64,000 bases of DNA from Escallonia rubra. Taxonomy: Eukaryota; Streptophyta; Magnoliopsida; Escalloniales; Escalloniaceae. A model generated the notes under the pieces. That model was not told where the DNA came from. It saw only the letters and a program-made list of their open reading frames with translations, and did no database searches. The translations under genes and the position numbers were made by a program. Shown one piece after another: positions 12,252 through 25,459 of this stretch; positions within the stretch are counted from its first letter, which is position 1, and the number at the start of each line of letters is the position of its first letter. The stretch lies in assembly GCA_033065855.1 (NCBI GenBank), contig JAVXUO010002486.1:1-64000 (forward strand). Reading direction: 5' to 3'.

Positions 12252-12689
12252 ACAAAATGATGTTAATGTTGCTCCCGTCCCTGTGTTATTTAAATTAGTC
12301 ATCTTAAATTACTTGATTGCATTGATCAAGCTTAGCTCGAAAGTCCCCCCCTTTCCGGCAATTCATCCCAAAGGGCTATTTCCCAAGGTTCTGGTAAGAA
12401 ATTTTGGTTTCTCCTTATTGGCGGTAATGAGATACCTTGAACATGACTTCTGATGTTAGTTGAAGAAAGAGTTCTTTTGTTGACAGGCCAAAGTGTAGTT
12501 GGTTGTATGGGAGATCTACACAATTGTTCTTTATTCCCTGTATCTACAAGTTCATTTAAAGGTTCTGATTTTTTGTGTAACATGTTAATCAAGTCTACAG
12601 AATTTTTTTTAACTACATTTTCATTTAACTGTATGATACACTGCTGATGTTTTCTGTAAATGTTTACCTTAATCCAGAAAGATGCAGGG

Positions 12690-13211
12690 GGAAGAAGATT
12701 GGGGATGACTATTGACTAACTGCTCACCCTTAAAACTATTGCAAGACATGGGAGTTGGGAACCTCCAGCTACAAGTTGTTATCAAGCCTACACCAGGCAT
12801 AATAATGATCTTTAAAATTAAAACCTCTTGATCTCAAACCGGTTATCCACCACAGTACTCACCAGTCTCAATACAGCTAGCTGAAGTTCATATTAGCTGC
12901 ACTGAGACTGTGGACCATAAAAGATGGCCTTGAACAAGCGTGCATTTTGGGTAAAAAAGGTAAAGCTGAATATAGACCCTGTTGAGCGTGATTGGAATGT
13001 CCAGATAAGATACGTCTACCGTGAAGCGAACAAAGTTACTGACTTGCAGACTTATTCAGGAAGAGGTTTTTGTTATTAGGTTATCCCTCCTGTTTATGTT
13101 CCTAGTTTATTACTTTTGGATATTAGCAAGAAGACCATCCCGCATTGTTTTGTATCTGATAACTTGTCTCTGATATAATTTTTTTCTCTTTATGTGCTCC
13201 CAAAAAAAAAA
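12690..13211 (+). mobile_element. LINE (L1-type) 3' remnant with RNase H-like tail
   Basis: At about 12988-13065 the plus strand reads WNVQIRYVYREANKVTDL. This is the end of the RNase H-like domain of plant LINEs, where the usual form is W.V.I.HVYREANRVAD. About 140 bases further on lies an A run at 13201-13211, consistent with a LINE 3' tail. The 5' boundary is uncertain. A second A run at 13465-13481 follows a similar T-rich leader and may be another retroposon tail. Only a degenerate coding fragment remains. Confidence 0.6.
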
Positions 13212-13918
13212 ATAAGAAATAAAGAATTGGTCGCTCTTTGTTTGCCCAACCTAACATACAGCACGATTGAATTATGAGCGCTGGCCATAACATAGGAAGC
13301 TTCGGGTCGTTGGTGAGAACGTAATGCATACCAAAGTTTCTTACCTTTGTCTATCCACCGACCATACCATAGTATAAGAATTACCAGCATAACCAAGCTT
13401 CCACTTGAATAAAATGTAGATTTGTTGTAGTTATTTCATTACAACAAATAATACTTGGTTGTCCAAAAAAAAAAAAAAAAACTCGTTTTCAGGGTCTACA
13501 ACAAACTATGGCACAATAAATCTAGCATGCCAGATTTAAAAGTAGAAAGGCAAAACTGTTCATGAACTGAACACTCGGCTCGTGTACTATTCAGTGGTAT
13601 TACCAGGAGTGAATATAAAGTTAATACATATACATCCCCAGCCTGTCCTCATGGCCGGCATCACATGGTACGTCTCATCAAAAACTGGTCAACCAGAATG
13701 GCATCCTCGTCCACGTAACAAAGTCCATGTTGGGTTTATCATAAAACCTAAATCGGGGTCACCTAAACATTGCCTCTACCTTCACAGACACCATATGCAA
13801 AAGAAAATGTACACAAGTGATATGAAATGGAAGGCTCTCCAACATTGCAGATAATCACTGGCTAACTAGTACTCCTCCCTCATACAGCATCTCTCCCAGT
13901 CTTCATTTTGTCCATGAT

Positions 13919-16900
13919 CTATTCTGCCAAGGAAGGTTCTTTTGCCACCACTAGAGGCTCTACTTTCTCAGCTTTGCCATCCTCTTGAGGAATAATGATC
14001 CCATAGCCTCCAGCTTTCCTTTTGTAAATGATATTGATCTCACCTGGAGTAGAGGAATTACAGTAAACCAACTGTACTATTAAGGCACAATATACAGAAA
14101 TGCTATGTCTTATTACCAGTTTCTTCGTTCCGAAAACCATAAAAGTCATGAGCAACATTTTCCAGCTGCTCAATTGCTTCGCTAACAGTCAAAGGCGGCA
14201 TCTCAAAGTACTTGGTACGGACAATCTGAAAGATAAAGTACTTGAGTTAGCATTTGCTTGAAAAAGAAGCATGCCTGGGTGTGAAAGAGTTGACCTAATA
14301 AAAACTAACCTTATTGAGACATAAGCAAGGAACATACTCGCAAGTAACTTGGAAAGACATAATATGCTGGACATGGGCTTGTCATATGTGTAGTAGGCAG
14401 ACCACGCAGGAATATGTGTAGCCTCTTTTTGATTGGAAATCCCTCTTTCTGGTGTTTCATTCCAATTATATTCGATGCCCCCCAGGGGACTCCCTTTTCT
14501 TTTTGGTGTTTAAACATATATACGAGCTTATTAGTACAGGACACGTGAAAAACCAGTTCATGCAAGCATATAAATCTCGTGACAGTCGGAAACTATTTTG
14601 GAAACCAAATCGACTGAATCCATGACGGCGTAGGAGCACCATCCACCGTTTTTATTACCCTGCCTTGCTTTTATATATCGTATATTATTAACAGGAATAG
14701 AATTTGATAATTGTCATCAAACTAGTAATCAAATAACTCACATGCTGTAGTTAGAATCTATGGTGTTGGTTTGCTCAGGTGATTTGCCTAGACTATTTAT
14801 GGCTATTGCCCATCAATCATCATTGAGAGTGAGACAGCTTGTTTTCCTTGGGTTCTCTTGTTCCTCTTATGATGTTTTTAATGGTTTAGGCTTTTAGTTC
14901 CCCTCTTGCACTCCTTCTTGGTTAAATGAACTCATGAAAGTGTGGATTAAAACCAAAGATAAACACACTAGCGCAGTTTTGCTGTTTAGACATGAAAAGT
15001 AGCATTTACCCGAAAATTCAACATAAGATTGGATAAACTTTGTAAGTGACTATAAAGCGGTTGCCAAATCATGCTACACTAATTGATTTATGCATATTGA
15101 GCTCTTAAAATTTTATCAACTGTAGCAGATGACCACCTCCACTGCCAACAGTTTATGAAGGCACGATGTTTCCAATCTTCTAACCCACTCTAAAAAGATG
15201 GACAACTGCAAAGAATACTAGTTAAGTTCCTTAGTTCGTTGTGATGGTCATTTGCATCATTTTTCAACATCTAATGCATAAGGTGCAGTAGTAGCTGGCA
15301 TTTTTATCTCCTTAACTAATCAAGTCCTGGAGAAAACAATGGTGCTCAATAACCCATACAATACTTCCCTATAAACCAATAAAATTTAATCTAAGTTGGC
15401 ACCATATCCAAAGGGAGCTCAACATATCATGACTGACTAACATGGATTATTTGCTTTGCAAATATGGTGAAAGAAACTGGATGTTCAGATTGCATCCATG
15501 ATGTTCATTCTGACAGCTTAGTAGGAATAGGACGAACCAGTCTAAAACTCGAGAGATGGGGATATTGGTGGAATAGTAATATCTTAAATCTGATTTGAGG
15601 GCTGGTCCATTGGGCACTCAAAGGTATTCTCCAACTAAATGTAACTTACTAACCGAGTAAGATAAGAAACAGCCTATATGTCAGTGACGGGACACACGTA
15701 CTCTTTAATAAGCGCTTAATGTTTTAATTTATCAAAATAAAAGATGTGGGAAGCTTGCAAGGTGATTATGGTTCCTTGTTGTGAAGTTACCAACTGCTCT
15801 AAAAGCTCAAGCCTTTTAGAAAATGGGCCCAACAATCATGCTTTAATACACATAACTAGTACATATCTTCCAAAGTTAAATTTTCAATTGCTAGACATGT
15901 ATATTTTCAGTGGGGATTGAATAATAGAATTTGGTCTATATATCTGAGTTGTGATAATGCGAATAAATTGTTTATACTATGATTCCTTGGTGGCAATACT
16001 ATGTCTTAAATGCTATAGGGGAAACAAAAGGCACACGTGTATAACAAGGCAAGGGCGGTGCATTACTAACAAATGAAAACCAAGAAAGAATTGAAAATTA
16101 AGTAAATTTTGGGTTCAGCATATTACCTTGTCCATGAAGTCGTCATCATCATCTTCTTCAGGAACTGCAAGAGAATCCTTTTCTACAATTACTTCTTCAG
16201 GATCCCTCACCTTCAGTCTATCGAACCCCTTCATGTGCCGACCATGGTCTGAATCTTTCTCCTTAATCTTCCTCAGCTTCCTCTGTAATATTGAAGATAC
16301 TACATCTATACTCGCATACAATGTCTCCGCTTCTACCTCTGCTCGAACCACTCCATGCTTCTTTGTGAACAAAGTCACCTACAAAACCGAAATCTCTCAT
16401 CAAAAAACTCAGTTTGACGCACAACACTAACGCTTTAGGCTTTTCATTCTCACCTCGCATTTCCTAATCTTGGGGCCTTTGCCAAATTCCCCGCCTCGAA
16501 CTGACAACCTAACATCAACTTCTCTCACCAGATGGCTATGTTTTTGAATCGCCTTGCCAACCTTGTCTTCCACATGGGCCTTGACCGCATCCGATATCTG
16601 TAATTAATTGCAGATTTACTTATGTTTCATTTCCTTCAAACTTCAATTGAAAACTAAGGTAGCGTTTGGTAACACTTCTAGTTTTGGTTTTCTGTTTCCA
16701 AAAAAACTAAAACTAGTTTAATTTTTTTTTTTACAAAAACAAATGGGTGTTTACCTAGTTTTTATTTTGAGTTTTTTCTTTGGTGGTGGTTTGCGGTGGC
16801 GGTCGTGGGCATGGCGGTGGCGGTGGGAGGGTGGGGGTGGTCTCAAAATAAAAACCAAAACTGAAAACTCCTTTTTGGAGTTTTCAAAAACAGCCCTTTT

Positions 16901-17670
16901 TAAAATTTGGTTTTCAAAAATGAAGAAAAAAGAAACAAAAATTGTGTGCCAAACGCTTTTATTTTCTCCGGTTTATAAAACTGGAGAAAAAACTGGAAAA
17001 ATAAACGTTACCAAACGGAAAGTTGTACTCCTGAGCTTCATTATTTTCAATCCCCACAATTTTAGAGGAAAAACTTCAAAAATCTAAAAGCTAAATTGAA
17101 CTCAAATACCAACCATATAGATCAAGCAAGTATTATTTGAGAAAACTCGACTAGCTAGGGCACAAACTAGAACTAAAGTTATTGTTTACATGTTCAAGTT
17201 CTATCCTAAGAGAATCGCATGGGACCAAATAAGGGAAAGGGAAAATCTCAGCAATGCATTAACAGAAAAATAGAGATAAATTACTGCAAGGGGTTGGTTG
17301 CAAAAGAAATCTCGTCATGACTACTGCTGTTCTATGGGATTAAAAACGGGGTTAATGAAAGCCTTACATCGAGATTTTTGCCTTGAAGGATGAATTTAAC
17401 GGAAGAGAGAGGGCCATCCCATGCCATTCGTATGCCGTGAGGTTTGACCCCACGAAGGGCTGGGGCAAGCTCATTAGACTTGGGGTTTAACGAGGGTGAT
17501 GGGTTGAGGAAGCTGGAGCGGTGAGAAACTAATGCTGGGAGCTGAGGCTTGGTGGACGAGCTGGAGATAGATGCAGCTGAAGCCGAATCAGGTGAGAAAG
17601 AGAAATAGGCCTGCCGGCGATAGCGTATGGCGGTCGTTTGTACCGTCGGGGAAGCAAACAAAGTCGCCAT
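13919..17670 (-). CDS. PSRP1: Plastid ribosome hibernation factor PSRP1 (long HPF), 310 aa
   Basis: Five exons join in phase on the minus strand: 17670-17368, 16597-16454, 16378-16127, 14225-14117 and 14043-13919, giving 310 residues. Residues 1 to about 85 form a Ser-rich chloroplast transit peptide ([11 protein letters not shown]). Residues about 90-195 are the HPF/RaiA ribosome-binding domain ([48 protein letters not shown]). An acidic linker follows, then the C-terminal dimerisation domain ([37 protein letters not shown], split here from [13 protein letters not shown]). The protein binds the chloroplast 30S subunit at the decoding site and keeps 70S ribosomes idle in dark or stress. Length and domain order match the family. 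Intron 1 contains a MITE and intron 3 is 1.9 kb. The gene diverges from PRR5. Confidence 0.95.
16658..17018 (+). mobile_element. MITE, family A copy 2, inside PSRP1 intron 1
   Basis: The left end is GGTAGCGTTTGGTAACAC and the right end is GTTACCAAACG, an inverted match. The inside shares blocks with copies 1 and 3: GGTGTTTACCTAG, TTTTTATTTTGAG, a GGTGGC-rich centre at 16780-16840 and GGAGTTTTCAAAA. It lies wholly within the intron between 16598 and 17367. An open frame across it is compositional. Confidence 0.7.
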
Positions 17671-19512
17671 TTTTCAAACAAACTGTATATACGAACTGGG
17701 TTTTTGTATACGATGTTTGTGTGTGTGGGTGTGTGAGGGATTTGATCGGGTCGATTGGGGACGAATTAGACGAGTAGCAGTAGTGAGTGATTGTATAATT
17801 CTGAGAAGAAGGTTGGCAAACTGCAGAATTTACATTATCCGGATTTGAGATGATGACACGGGAGATTCATTGCAGGTCCCCCCAGGGCTCGGCCGCGTGT
17901 CCAGGTTCAGACACAAAAGACCTCGGTCCACGCTTTCTAATGGATAACTATGAAACCTTGTCGGAATCCTCAGCCGTGGCTACATCTTTGTAATTGTTAG
18001 TCCTAGCCAAATTATGTACCGACGTTTAGCAGGTGACACAATCATTTTAAAGTAAGCGTTTGATAAAAATCAAAATTGCTTTTGCCGTAGTTAAAACATT
18101 CATCGCAATTTGCAGTCATAATTTTAGTTGACAAACTGAGCTCCGTTCGTCTCTCTAATATGTTGAGATTTTACTGCTTTAAAAACTATAACAATTAACG
18201 AAGTATGAGTTGGCGATCTCATAGCATGCTCTTCTTTCATTTCATGCTCGCATTATTCCTATTAGTTTTTCGGTCTCTTAAATTTATCGTAAGAATATAT
18301 AGATTGGAAAGTGTTTATGTTAATTTAATGTGATTCATTGATTCAAGGATCTGAAAATGTTACGACTTTTATCTTGAAGATGCTTAACTCGATGCACATG
18401 CACCATCTTGAGAAATGATTTTTAGAGCAAATCTTTAAGACTTCCAACAATGTCCGGTAAGGACCATGCTTCATATGAGCATCCCTCCCGCACAAGGGGT
18501 TTCCCTTTTTAAGTAGAATTCATCCCGTACGTTGCTATTGTTGAGGATCCTTTTGATGAGGTTACAGAAATGCCATGTCTAAACACGTGAGTGGCTGGTC
18601 TCGAGGCGCACAAGGATGCGCGATCCCAAAGAGATGAACAGAGAGGATGATAACCAGGTCTGAGATGAGATTAGACGAGTAGGAGACAACGGGCATAAGG
18701 TTCGAGGTTGAGTGAGAGGACGCTTCTTTCTTTATTTGGCAAAGTAAAGGGATATTTAACTAATTCTAGCACGATGAAGATATTTGACAAAACTTTAGTT
18801 ACTATTGTGATTGCTTCTTGTTGTTTACTATGCTAAGGCATGATATATACTCTAGGATATGTAGAAGCTCACCTGTCACACGCCATCTCACGTCGATCAA
18901 TGATTCTGAGGTAGGCTTTTGTACCTCTATTTTGCCACATCCAACTAAGGAGAAGAAAGGGGTGGAACGGCTTTGAGCAGATCTTGTATCTCGCACCTAG
19001 AGGGTGCAGGCTAAACAACGGCCTCAACCGGAGCAACTAGCTGACCTCTTGACACTTGAGAGAAGGTGCCATGTGTCGGCATGAGGATTGGTAGTACACT
19101 GTTTAAAGGGTGCGGGATTTATTACGAGGCCTGACCACTGTGAAAGCGCTTGGTCCCAATTACCTAACCAGTTCTCTTCTTGAATTCCGAGGAGCCTCAC
19201 CTCCTCGTGATAGACAACCTCCTGTCCTGCACACTCGTTGTGCAGTTGGGTGGATGGTGATTCCACATCAGTTGAAACCTTCTTTTTTGCCATTTAGTTA
19301 TAGAACGAGTTGGAACGACGTTGTATTGAAGGCCCGACTTAGATAATTATAACGAGTGAACGTATGTTTTCACACCATATAATGTTTTTTGGCACCATCG
19401 TTTGCTGCCATAAAAACTTATCAGCGACAAAACCACTAATCGTTTATTGAAAAATGATAGTGCGAATGTCGATTCCCTTACCCAAAAAAAAAAGTAAAAA
19501 ATTCATAACAAT
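17671..19512. other. Intergenic between PSRP1 and PRR5, proximal part
   Basis: Holds the PSRP1 promoter side. Around 18430-19260 the sequence is more GC-rich and repeat-like (for example GGCGCACAAGGATGCGCGATC), suggesting an old insertion. I could not find paired termini or a coding domain. Confidence 0.4.
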
Positions 19513-19853
19513 TAGCTCTGTTTGGTAACTCGTTTTTTTTTTATCAGTTTTTAAAACATGACTGTTTTTTAAAACTCCAAAAATGAGTTTTCGGTTTTCA
19601 GTATTGGTTTTTATTTTGAGACCACCACTACCGGCGACCGGCAGCCTCCTCTGGCGGCCGGCAGCCAGCTACCACCACCGTCGGCCACCGCAAATCACCA
19701 CCAAAGAAAAAACTCAAAATAAAAACTGGGTAATCAAACACCCAAAAGAAAAAAGTCAAAATAAAAATTGGATAATCAAACAGGGTAACTGGTTTTGGTT
19801 TGTATTTTTTTAAAAATAAAAAATAAAAAATGAAAGTGTTACCAAATGCTACC
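19513..19853 (-). mobile_element. MITE, family A copy 3
   Basis: Read on the minus strand it starts GGTAGCATTTGGTAACAC, differing by one base from the copy 2 terminus. It then contains GGGTGTTTGATTACCCAG and TTTTTATTTTGAGTTTTTTC as in copies 1 and 2. The block with TTTTTATTTTGACTTTTTTC is present twice (19690-19790), an internal duplication. The centre is GC-rich and codes for nothing. The left end on the plus strand is CTCTGTTTGGTAAC. Confidence 0.7.
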
Positions 19854-20341
19854 AACGTAACCGTTACGACCCGTAGAAAATTCTGCCATGTTATGAACTC
19901 AGCCGAACTATGAATTATTGGGTGATCCGGTGGAAGTGGCCGAAGGCCCAAACTCTAAAGTCCAGCAGGAGGAGCTCATGCCAGAGCCAGACGAGCATCA
20001 TGTGATGTATGGATTTGTGGTTGGTCAAACCGTGCACGAAGAATCCACCAGATATTTTTCTTTTGTACTCACTAATAACATGTCGCCACGTCGCAAACGA
20101 GGTGTTCTGGCAATTGACGTCCACAGGCGAACTTCTACCACTAACAATGGAATCCACTAAAGCCAGCTTACCCAACGTTGTCAAGACACATGAACCAATA
20201 GAAGCGCGAGTAGCCTGGACCAAATCTCTTTCCGAGCGCGTACGACGTTGTTGCCTTTTGCCCAAAGGATGAACATGGCCAGCCAGCATCGACACCTTCA
20301 AAGCCACAAAAACCAATCAAATCTTCTCCCAGTGGCTCATC

Positions 20342-21141
20342 CACGTGTCACGCCTCCAACCATGAGATCCCCACTTGTCACAAGAAAGAAAAAATATCCC
20401 CCTTGATTGGACCCCACATTAGTCCCATCAAAATTTAAAAAATGCCCTAACTTCAAAAATATCTACAATAAATAACCATATCTTAGCACCTTGCCTTGAC
20501 TTTTACTACAAGCTTTAATCACGCATTATATATAATTCTACCACTTAATTTAAGTTGTTAGTGCTGTTCGTCCAACAGTGGAACGGACATGAATTGGACT
20601 TAAAGAAAGTAATAGATCTGGGGCGCTCATCTCAACAACTTAGACGGTCTGGTCGTGTCGACAACTTTGCATAAATTGTTAGCTTCCTTACTTAAGATCG
20701 ATAAATTTAAACGCGTTGACGCGACATAAGTGAGAACGATGGAGAATCAAAAATGGTTCTTTAATACTAATAATTGAATGACTTGAAATTAATCAAAACC
20801 AATGGTGTCCGGAATTTTATCTTACTCTTTGACCTTTGGGGAGGAAAATCTTGCACCACCCACCAAGAAACGCAAAGAGTGGCCAAGAGCCAATGGGTGC
20901 TTACCTTTTGATAGGAGACATCCACGTGGCCGTTTTGGGCCACACAAATACCACCTTATTAGACCACAGATATTTTGTGTCTTCTTCCAAGTGGTTGTAT
21001 CCTGGTATAATATCTATATCTATGGTAGATATCTTGAGTGCAGAAGAATTAAGCCGTTGAATTTGAGGCACACACAAGCGAAACTTGGCAATCTCACCGT
21101 CCGATCGTATACCCAACTGGGTGATCTTCTGGAGATATTTT
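20342..21141 (+). promoter_or_regulatory. PRR5 upstream region with evening elements and G-boxes
   Basis: Upstream of the PRR5 start there are two perfect evening elements: AAAATATCT at 20456-20464, and its reverse complement AGATATTTT at 21133-21141, about 120 bases before the ATG. Two G-box cores (CACGTG) lie at 20342-20347 and 20923-20928. Evening elements bind CCA1/LHY/RVE MYB factors and G-boxes bind PIF or bZIP factors. Both are known to control PRR genes in Arabidopsis. The sites are seen directly; their use here is inference. Confidence 0.65.
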
Positions 21142-21260
21142 TTTTTGGGTTGAACGAGTTAGTAAAGTATAACTGTGCTTGGCTACCATTTGTTGTGATA
21201 TTTGTGTTTCCCTGTGCTTTTGTTCTGCTCATCTTCGAGGTTCTTTCGAGCGAGAGAATT

Positions 21261-24200
21261 ATGGGGGAAGTTGTGGTGAGTAGTGAAGGAGGTGGGTTGG
21301 AAATGGAGAAGATGAAGGAGGATGGTTCGGCTATGTCTAGTGTGGTGAGGTGGGAGAAGTTTCTGCCTAAGATGGTTCTGAGAGTTCTGTTGATTGAAGC
21401 TGATGACTCAACTAGGCAGATTATTGCAGCTCTTCTCAGGAAATGCAGCTATAAAGGTTTGTGCCCGTTTCTTGATTTGTGTACTATGTTTAGTTGCCTC
21501 AGTTGGCTTACTGTTCATAGGGAATTGTTCTGCTTTTGATCCTTAAGGATAAAGGTTGTGATCTACAATTGTGAATCATAGATTATGTTTGTAATACCAA
21601 GTTCTTGGTTAATTCAAAATGGGTGATTCTTGTTTAACTATTGAAGTTTGGTCCAGCTAAGGTTTAAAAGCCACAGATAGGAAAATTGGATTGATTGGGT
21701 TTTATGGGTCTAAGTGGATTTGGGAAGTGAGACTCGGATTTGAATTGGATTAGACCAGCCTTTTGAAATTGATCCAAACTTGAAGTCTAGATGTCTGTAT
21801 TTACTGCTAGTGCTTTAAAATGAAAATTCTACAAAAATCGGAGAAGGGAACTTGAAAAATCAATCAATGGAGAGAGAGGGTATTTGTAATCTCTTCTCAC
21901 TGAGGTATACGAGGAATTTTTAACCGAGATACAAGTCGACAGCGCTGTGTTCTGAACATATCGGAATTTCCATCTTGATGTGCATTTTCATCCTGTTAAG
22001 ATCCTATTAATGTCATGAAGTAAAACTACATCAGAAAGGTCTCTACCTCAGATCTGACGATATTAAAGTTTTAGGTTCCTATTGTGGTACCTATTTCACT
22101 AAACTGCAATATCGCATATTTCTTATAACAATTGCCGCCTTAAACCGCCTTAACTTAGCCTCTCACCATTCTTAACAACAGATATACCCCCAAAAAATTC
22201 CGTGTGCATAGATTCTAAACAACATCTTGGCAAGAAAGCTTTCAGTTTACTAGTAGCGTAGCAGTTGCATCTTACTTTAGGGGTGTACAGTGTGATAAGA
22301 AATCAATGCGCCTGTTACTTAATTTTCTTCTTTTTTTCTCTGAGCTATCTTTTGGATGCATGCTTCCCTAGAACTTACAACATTGAATTGTTTCTGATTG
22401 AGCAGTTGCCGCTGTTTCTGATGGCTTAAAGGCATGGGAGGTATTGAAAGGAAGGCCTAACAGCATAGACCTGATATTGACAGAAGTGGAGCTTCCATCA
22501 ATCTCTGGATTCGCTCTTCTTACCTTGATTACAGAGCACGAGATCTGCAAAAACATTCCTGTTATAAGTATGATATAGTCGATTCAAACTTCTGAAAGCT
22601 ATATGATTTTGATTTGTTTTGTCTTTGTCAAAGGATTTCGTCTTGTAACTAGTTTTAACATTTCTTTCCTGAACCTGCAGTGATGTCCTTGCACGATTCA
22701 GTTAGCACTGTTTACAAGTGCATGTTAAGAGGTGCTGCTGACTTTCTTGTCAAGCCTCTAAGAAAGAATGAGCTGAAGAACTTATGGCAGCACGTTTGGA
22801 GGAGACAAGCTGTATGCCTTATCCTTATCTCTGATATGCATTTTCTCTTAGTGATTTATGAGCTAACATCCTGATAGAATCTTCGTTTTGTTCCATATGG
22901 TCTATCAGTCAGCCAGTAGCGGGAATGAGCCCCAAGATGAGAGTGATCCACAACAAAAGGTTGAAGCTACAGCTGAAAATAATGCTACTAGTAATCATTC
23001 AAGTGGTTACATGGCCTGTATTCAGAAAAACAGGGAATGCATTGAGAAAGGAAGTGACGCTCAGGTAGTTTTTTATTCTCCCAGATTTGCTACATGATAT
23101 TAACACGTAGAAGCTATACTAAAGTCAGTTTATGCAGCGATCTTCGTGGCATATCTTGCTATAGAGAAGCTATGATAAAAATCGATGGCACAGTGCATCA
23201 TGTACTTCAAACAGATATTAATACAGATTATTGCACTTGTGTCTATTGTGCAGAGCTCTTGTACAAGACCAGATTTGGAAGCTGACGGAGCTCAACTGGA
23301 ACGTACCCAGGACCTCTCACAGCCCAAATGGAGAAATTCTCTTTGTAATGAGACGAAAGCACAGAAGGACGAAGAAGCTGTCGAAGCGAATAAGGTGTTG
23401 CTGATGCATGACAACGAAGCTGGAGGTTAACGCTTGCAACCTTGCATCTTTCTTGTCTCTATAAGCCCTTTAGCTCCACCAATTTTGCTGACATATATAT
23501 TCAATCAGGATCAGCAGCGGCTGCTTGCACAAATGATTATACATTAACTTGGGGAGGAGAAACTGCTCCTGATAGCCAACAGAAATCTGCCAATGCCATT
23601 TCTGAAGCTTGTGATAACAATCATGTCATTGTCAACTCTTGTAGAGAAGCCATTGACTTGATTGGAGCAATTGATAATTACCGTAACTGCAGCTACATAA
23701 ACTCAGCTTTAGATTGCGGCACAAACAAGATTAATTCTTCACCACAATTGGATCTTTCCTTGAGAAGATCTAATCCTAGCGGCTCAGTTAATCAGGTTAC
23801 TGATGAAACTCATGAGAGCCATATACTGAAGCACTCCGATGCCTCAGCCTTCTCACGGTGAGTTTACACTTTCTGTCCTTCAGTGTTGCTTGCTTGCTCT
23901 GTTTGCTTTTTGTTACACTTGTCTTGGTTATGAACAAAAGAAATTTAGTTACTGTACGTGTAAATGTTTGCATTTGCCAAGTTTCTTTAGTTATATAGAC
24001 ATGGTCGAGTATGAAGGAAACCTCACATATTAGGCAATGCACCTCAAGTAACAGATGTTGCTCTGCGTTGGTAGAGTGAGAAGAGGTCCTTGAAGATTGT
24101 GATATGGCTTCTCTAGATGACTGGAAAAGTATAATGGCTTTGTCTAATTGTTTAAGATCCTATATGCAGGTACGTTAACAGGACAATGCAGCCCCTACAT

Positions 24201-25459
24201 TCAACATCAGCTAGCATCTGCAATCAACAAAGAGATTACGAAAGTAATTCTGAGAAACAATTATCCGGCCATGCTCTCAAGTTCAACTATGAGAGGCAAA
24301 CTCCTGCAGAAAGTTCTCATATAAATACGCTTCCTTTGACAGCCGGTCAAATACCCTTTCGTGGCGCTCAACGTAAAGTATATCCTGTCCCAGTTCCAGT
24401 AAGAGGTACGAGGTTTGAGAGGTTATCCACTGCCTATGGTTCTGTACTACCTCCAATATATTGTACACAATCAGGCCCATCATCCATGCAAAGTCCTGGA
24501 TCATCTGGCCCTCCAGAACCATCCTTTCAAGTGAATCCATTCTATCATTTCAATCCTGAATCCAGGAACTCTGAACAAGTCAATAACATGATAGATCAAA
24601 ACACGAGCAATGCTACTGGCCAAACGGAGCCCAGGCAGGGGCATAAGTTGGAAAAAACAGAGGATCGAGGGCATTTTTCTTCTGCAACGGATCAGAGTGC
24701 GAGTAGCAGCTTCTGTAATGGCACATTAAGCCATCTTAACAGCATGGGTAGTGGATGCAATGGCAATGCCAATTTCGCTCCTGTAGGTAGGCCTGCTACG
24801 CAGTGCAGGAATGAAGCTACGCTCATTCAAGATGGAAACTCCGATCGATCGACACTAAGAGAAGCAGCTCTTAACAAATTCCGCATGAAGCGGAAAGACA
24901 GATGCTATGAAAAGAAGGTAAACAACCACCACCTGTGTCTTCTTCATAATCATTTTGCAACTACGTGCTTGCAGTGTCATTAAATTTCAGCTAGGCCTTG
25001 GTCAAGAATATTCCTGTGTCATAGTGTCTCAGGGTGATACCATATCACCTCGTCACTGTTAAATTGACGATACACATGACATTCACAACATTGGCGAATC
25101 CTGTTACGCTTGCCCACTCAGAAAGGTGAACTAAAGATCTGATCATTCTCAGATGGAGAGGATCTAATTTCACCGCGAACCATATAACCTTGCCATAGTT
25201 CTCTAGCAGAGAGTTTTCATCACCCGCATTACCATGACAAAAAGTTGTAAATGATGTTTGCACGCATGGATCTCATTAACGACATTATACAAAAAGTAGG
25301 ATTTGCTAACGCAGAACTCGTTGACAGGTAAGGTATGAAAGCAGAAAAAAGCTTGCTGAGCAACGCCCACGAGTGAAAGGACAGTTCGTTCGTCAAGCAC
25401 AGACTGAACCCTTGTCTATGGAGATTGATGATCAATTTGGCAACTCATCAGTTGGTTAG
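21261..25459 (+). CDS. PRR5: Pseudo-response regulator PRR5-type clock protein, 681 aa
   Basis: Eight exons join in phase: 21261-21456, 22406-22567, 22681-22811, 22909-23064, 23254-23425, 23509-23857, 24170-24917 and 25328-25459, giving 681 residues. MGEVVVSSE matches the start of Arabidopsis PRR5. Residues about 40-160 are a receiver domain ([37 protein letters not shown]). The phosphoacceptor aspartate is replaced by glutamate at 92 (LILTEVELP), the mark of a pseudo-receiver. An EAR-type repressor motif, LDLSLRR, lies near residue 353. The CCT domain, about 619-661, runs from [20 protein letters not shown] through [20 protein letters not shown]5/7/9 proteins repress CCA1, LHY and RVE genes in the circadian clock. 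A PRR9 assignment is the main alternative, but N-terminus and neighbours favour PRR5. An AATAAA signal lies at 25837. The reading frame is open upstream to an ATG at 20802, which I consider non-coding. Confidence 0.93.

Noticed and set aside
19915-20316. 133-residue minus-strand frame upstream of PRR5
   Set aside because: Overlaps another frame on the opposite strand; lies in promoter-like DNA with no domain.
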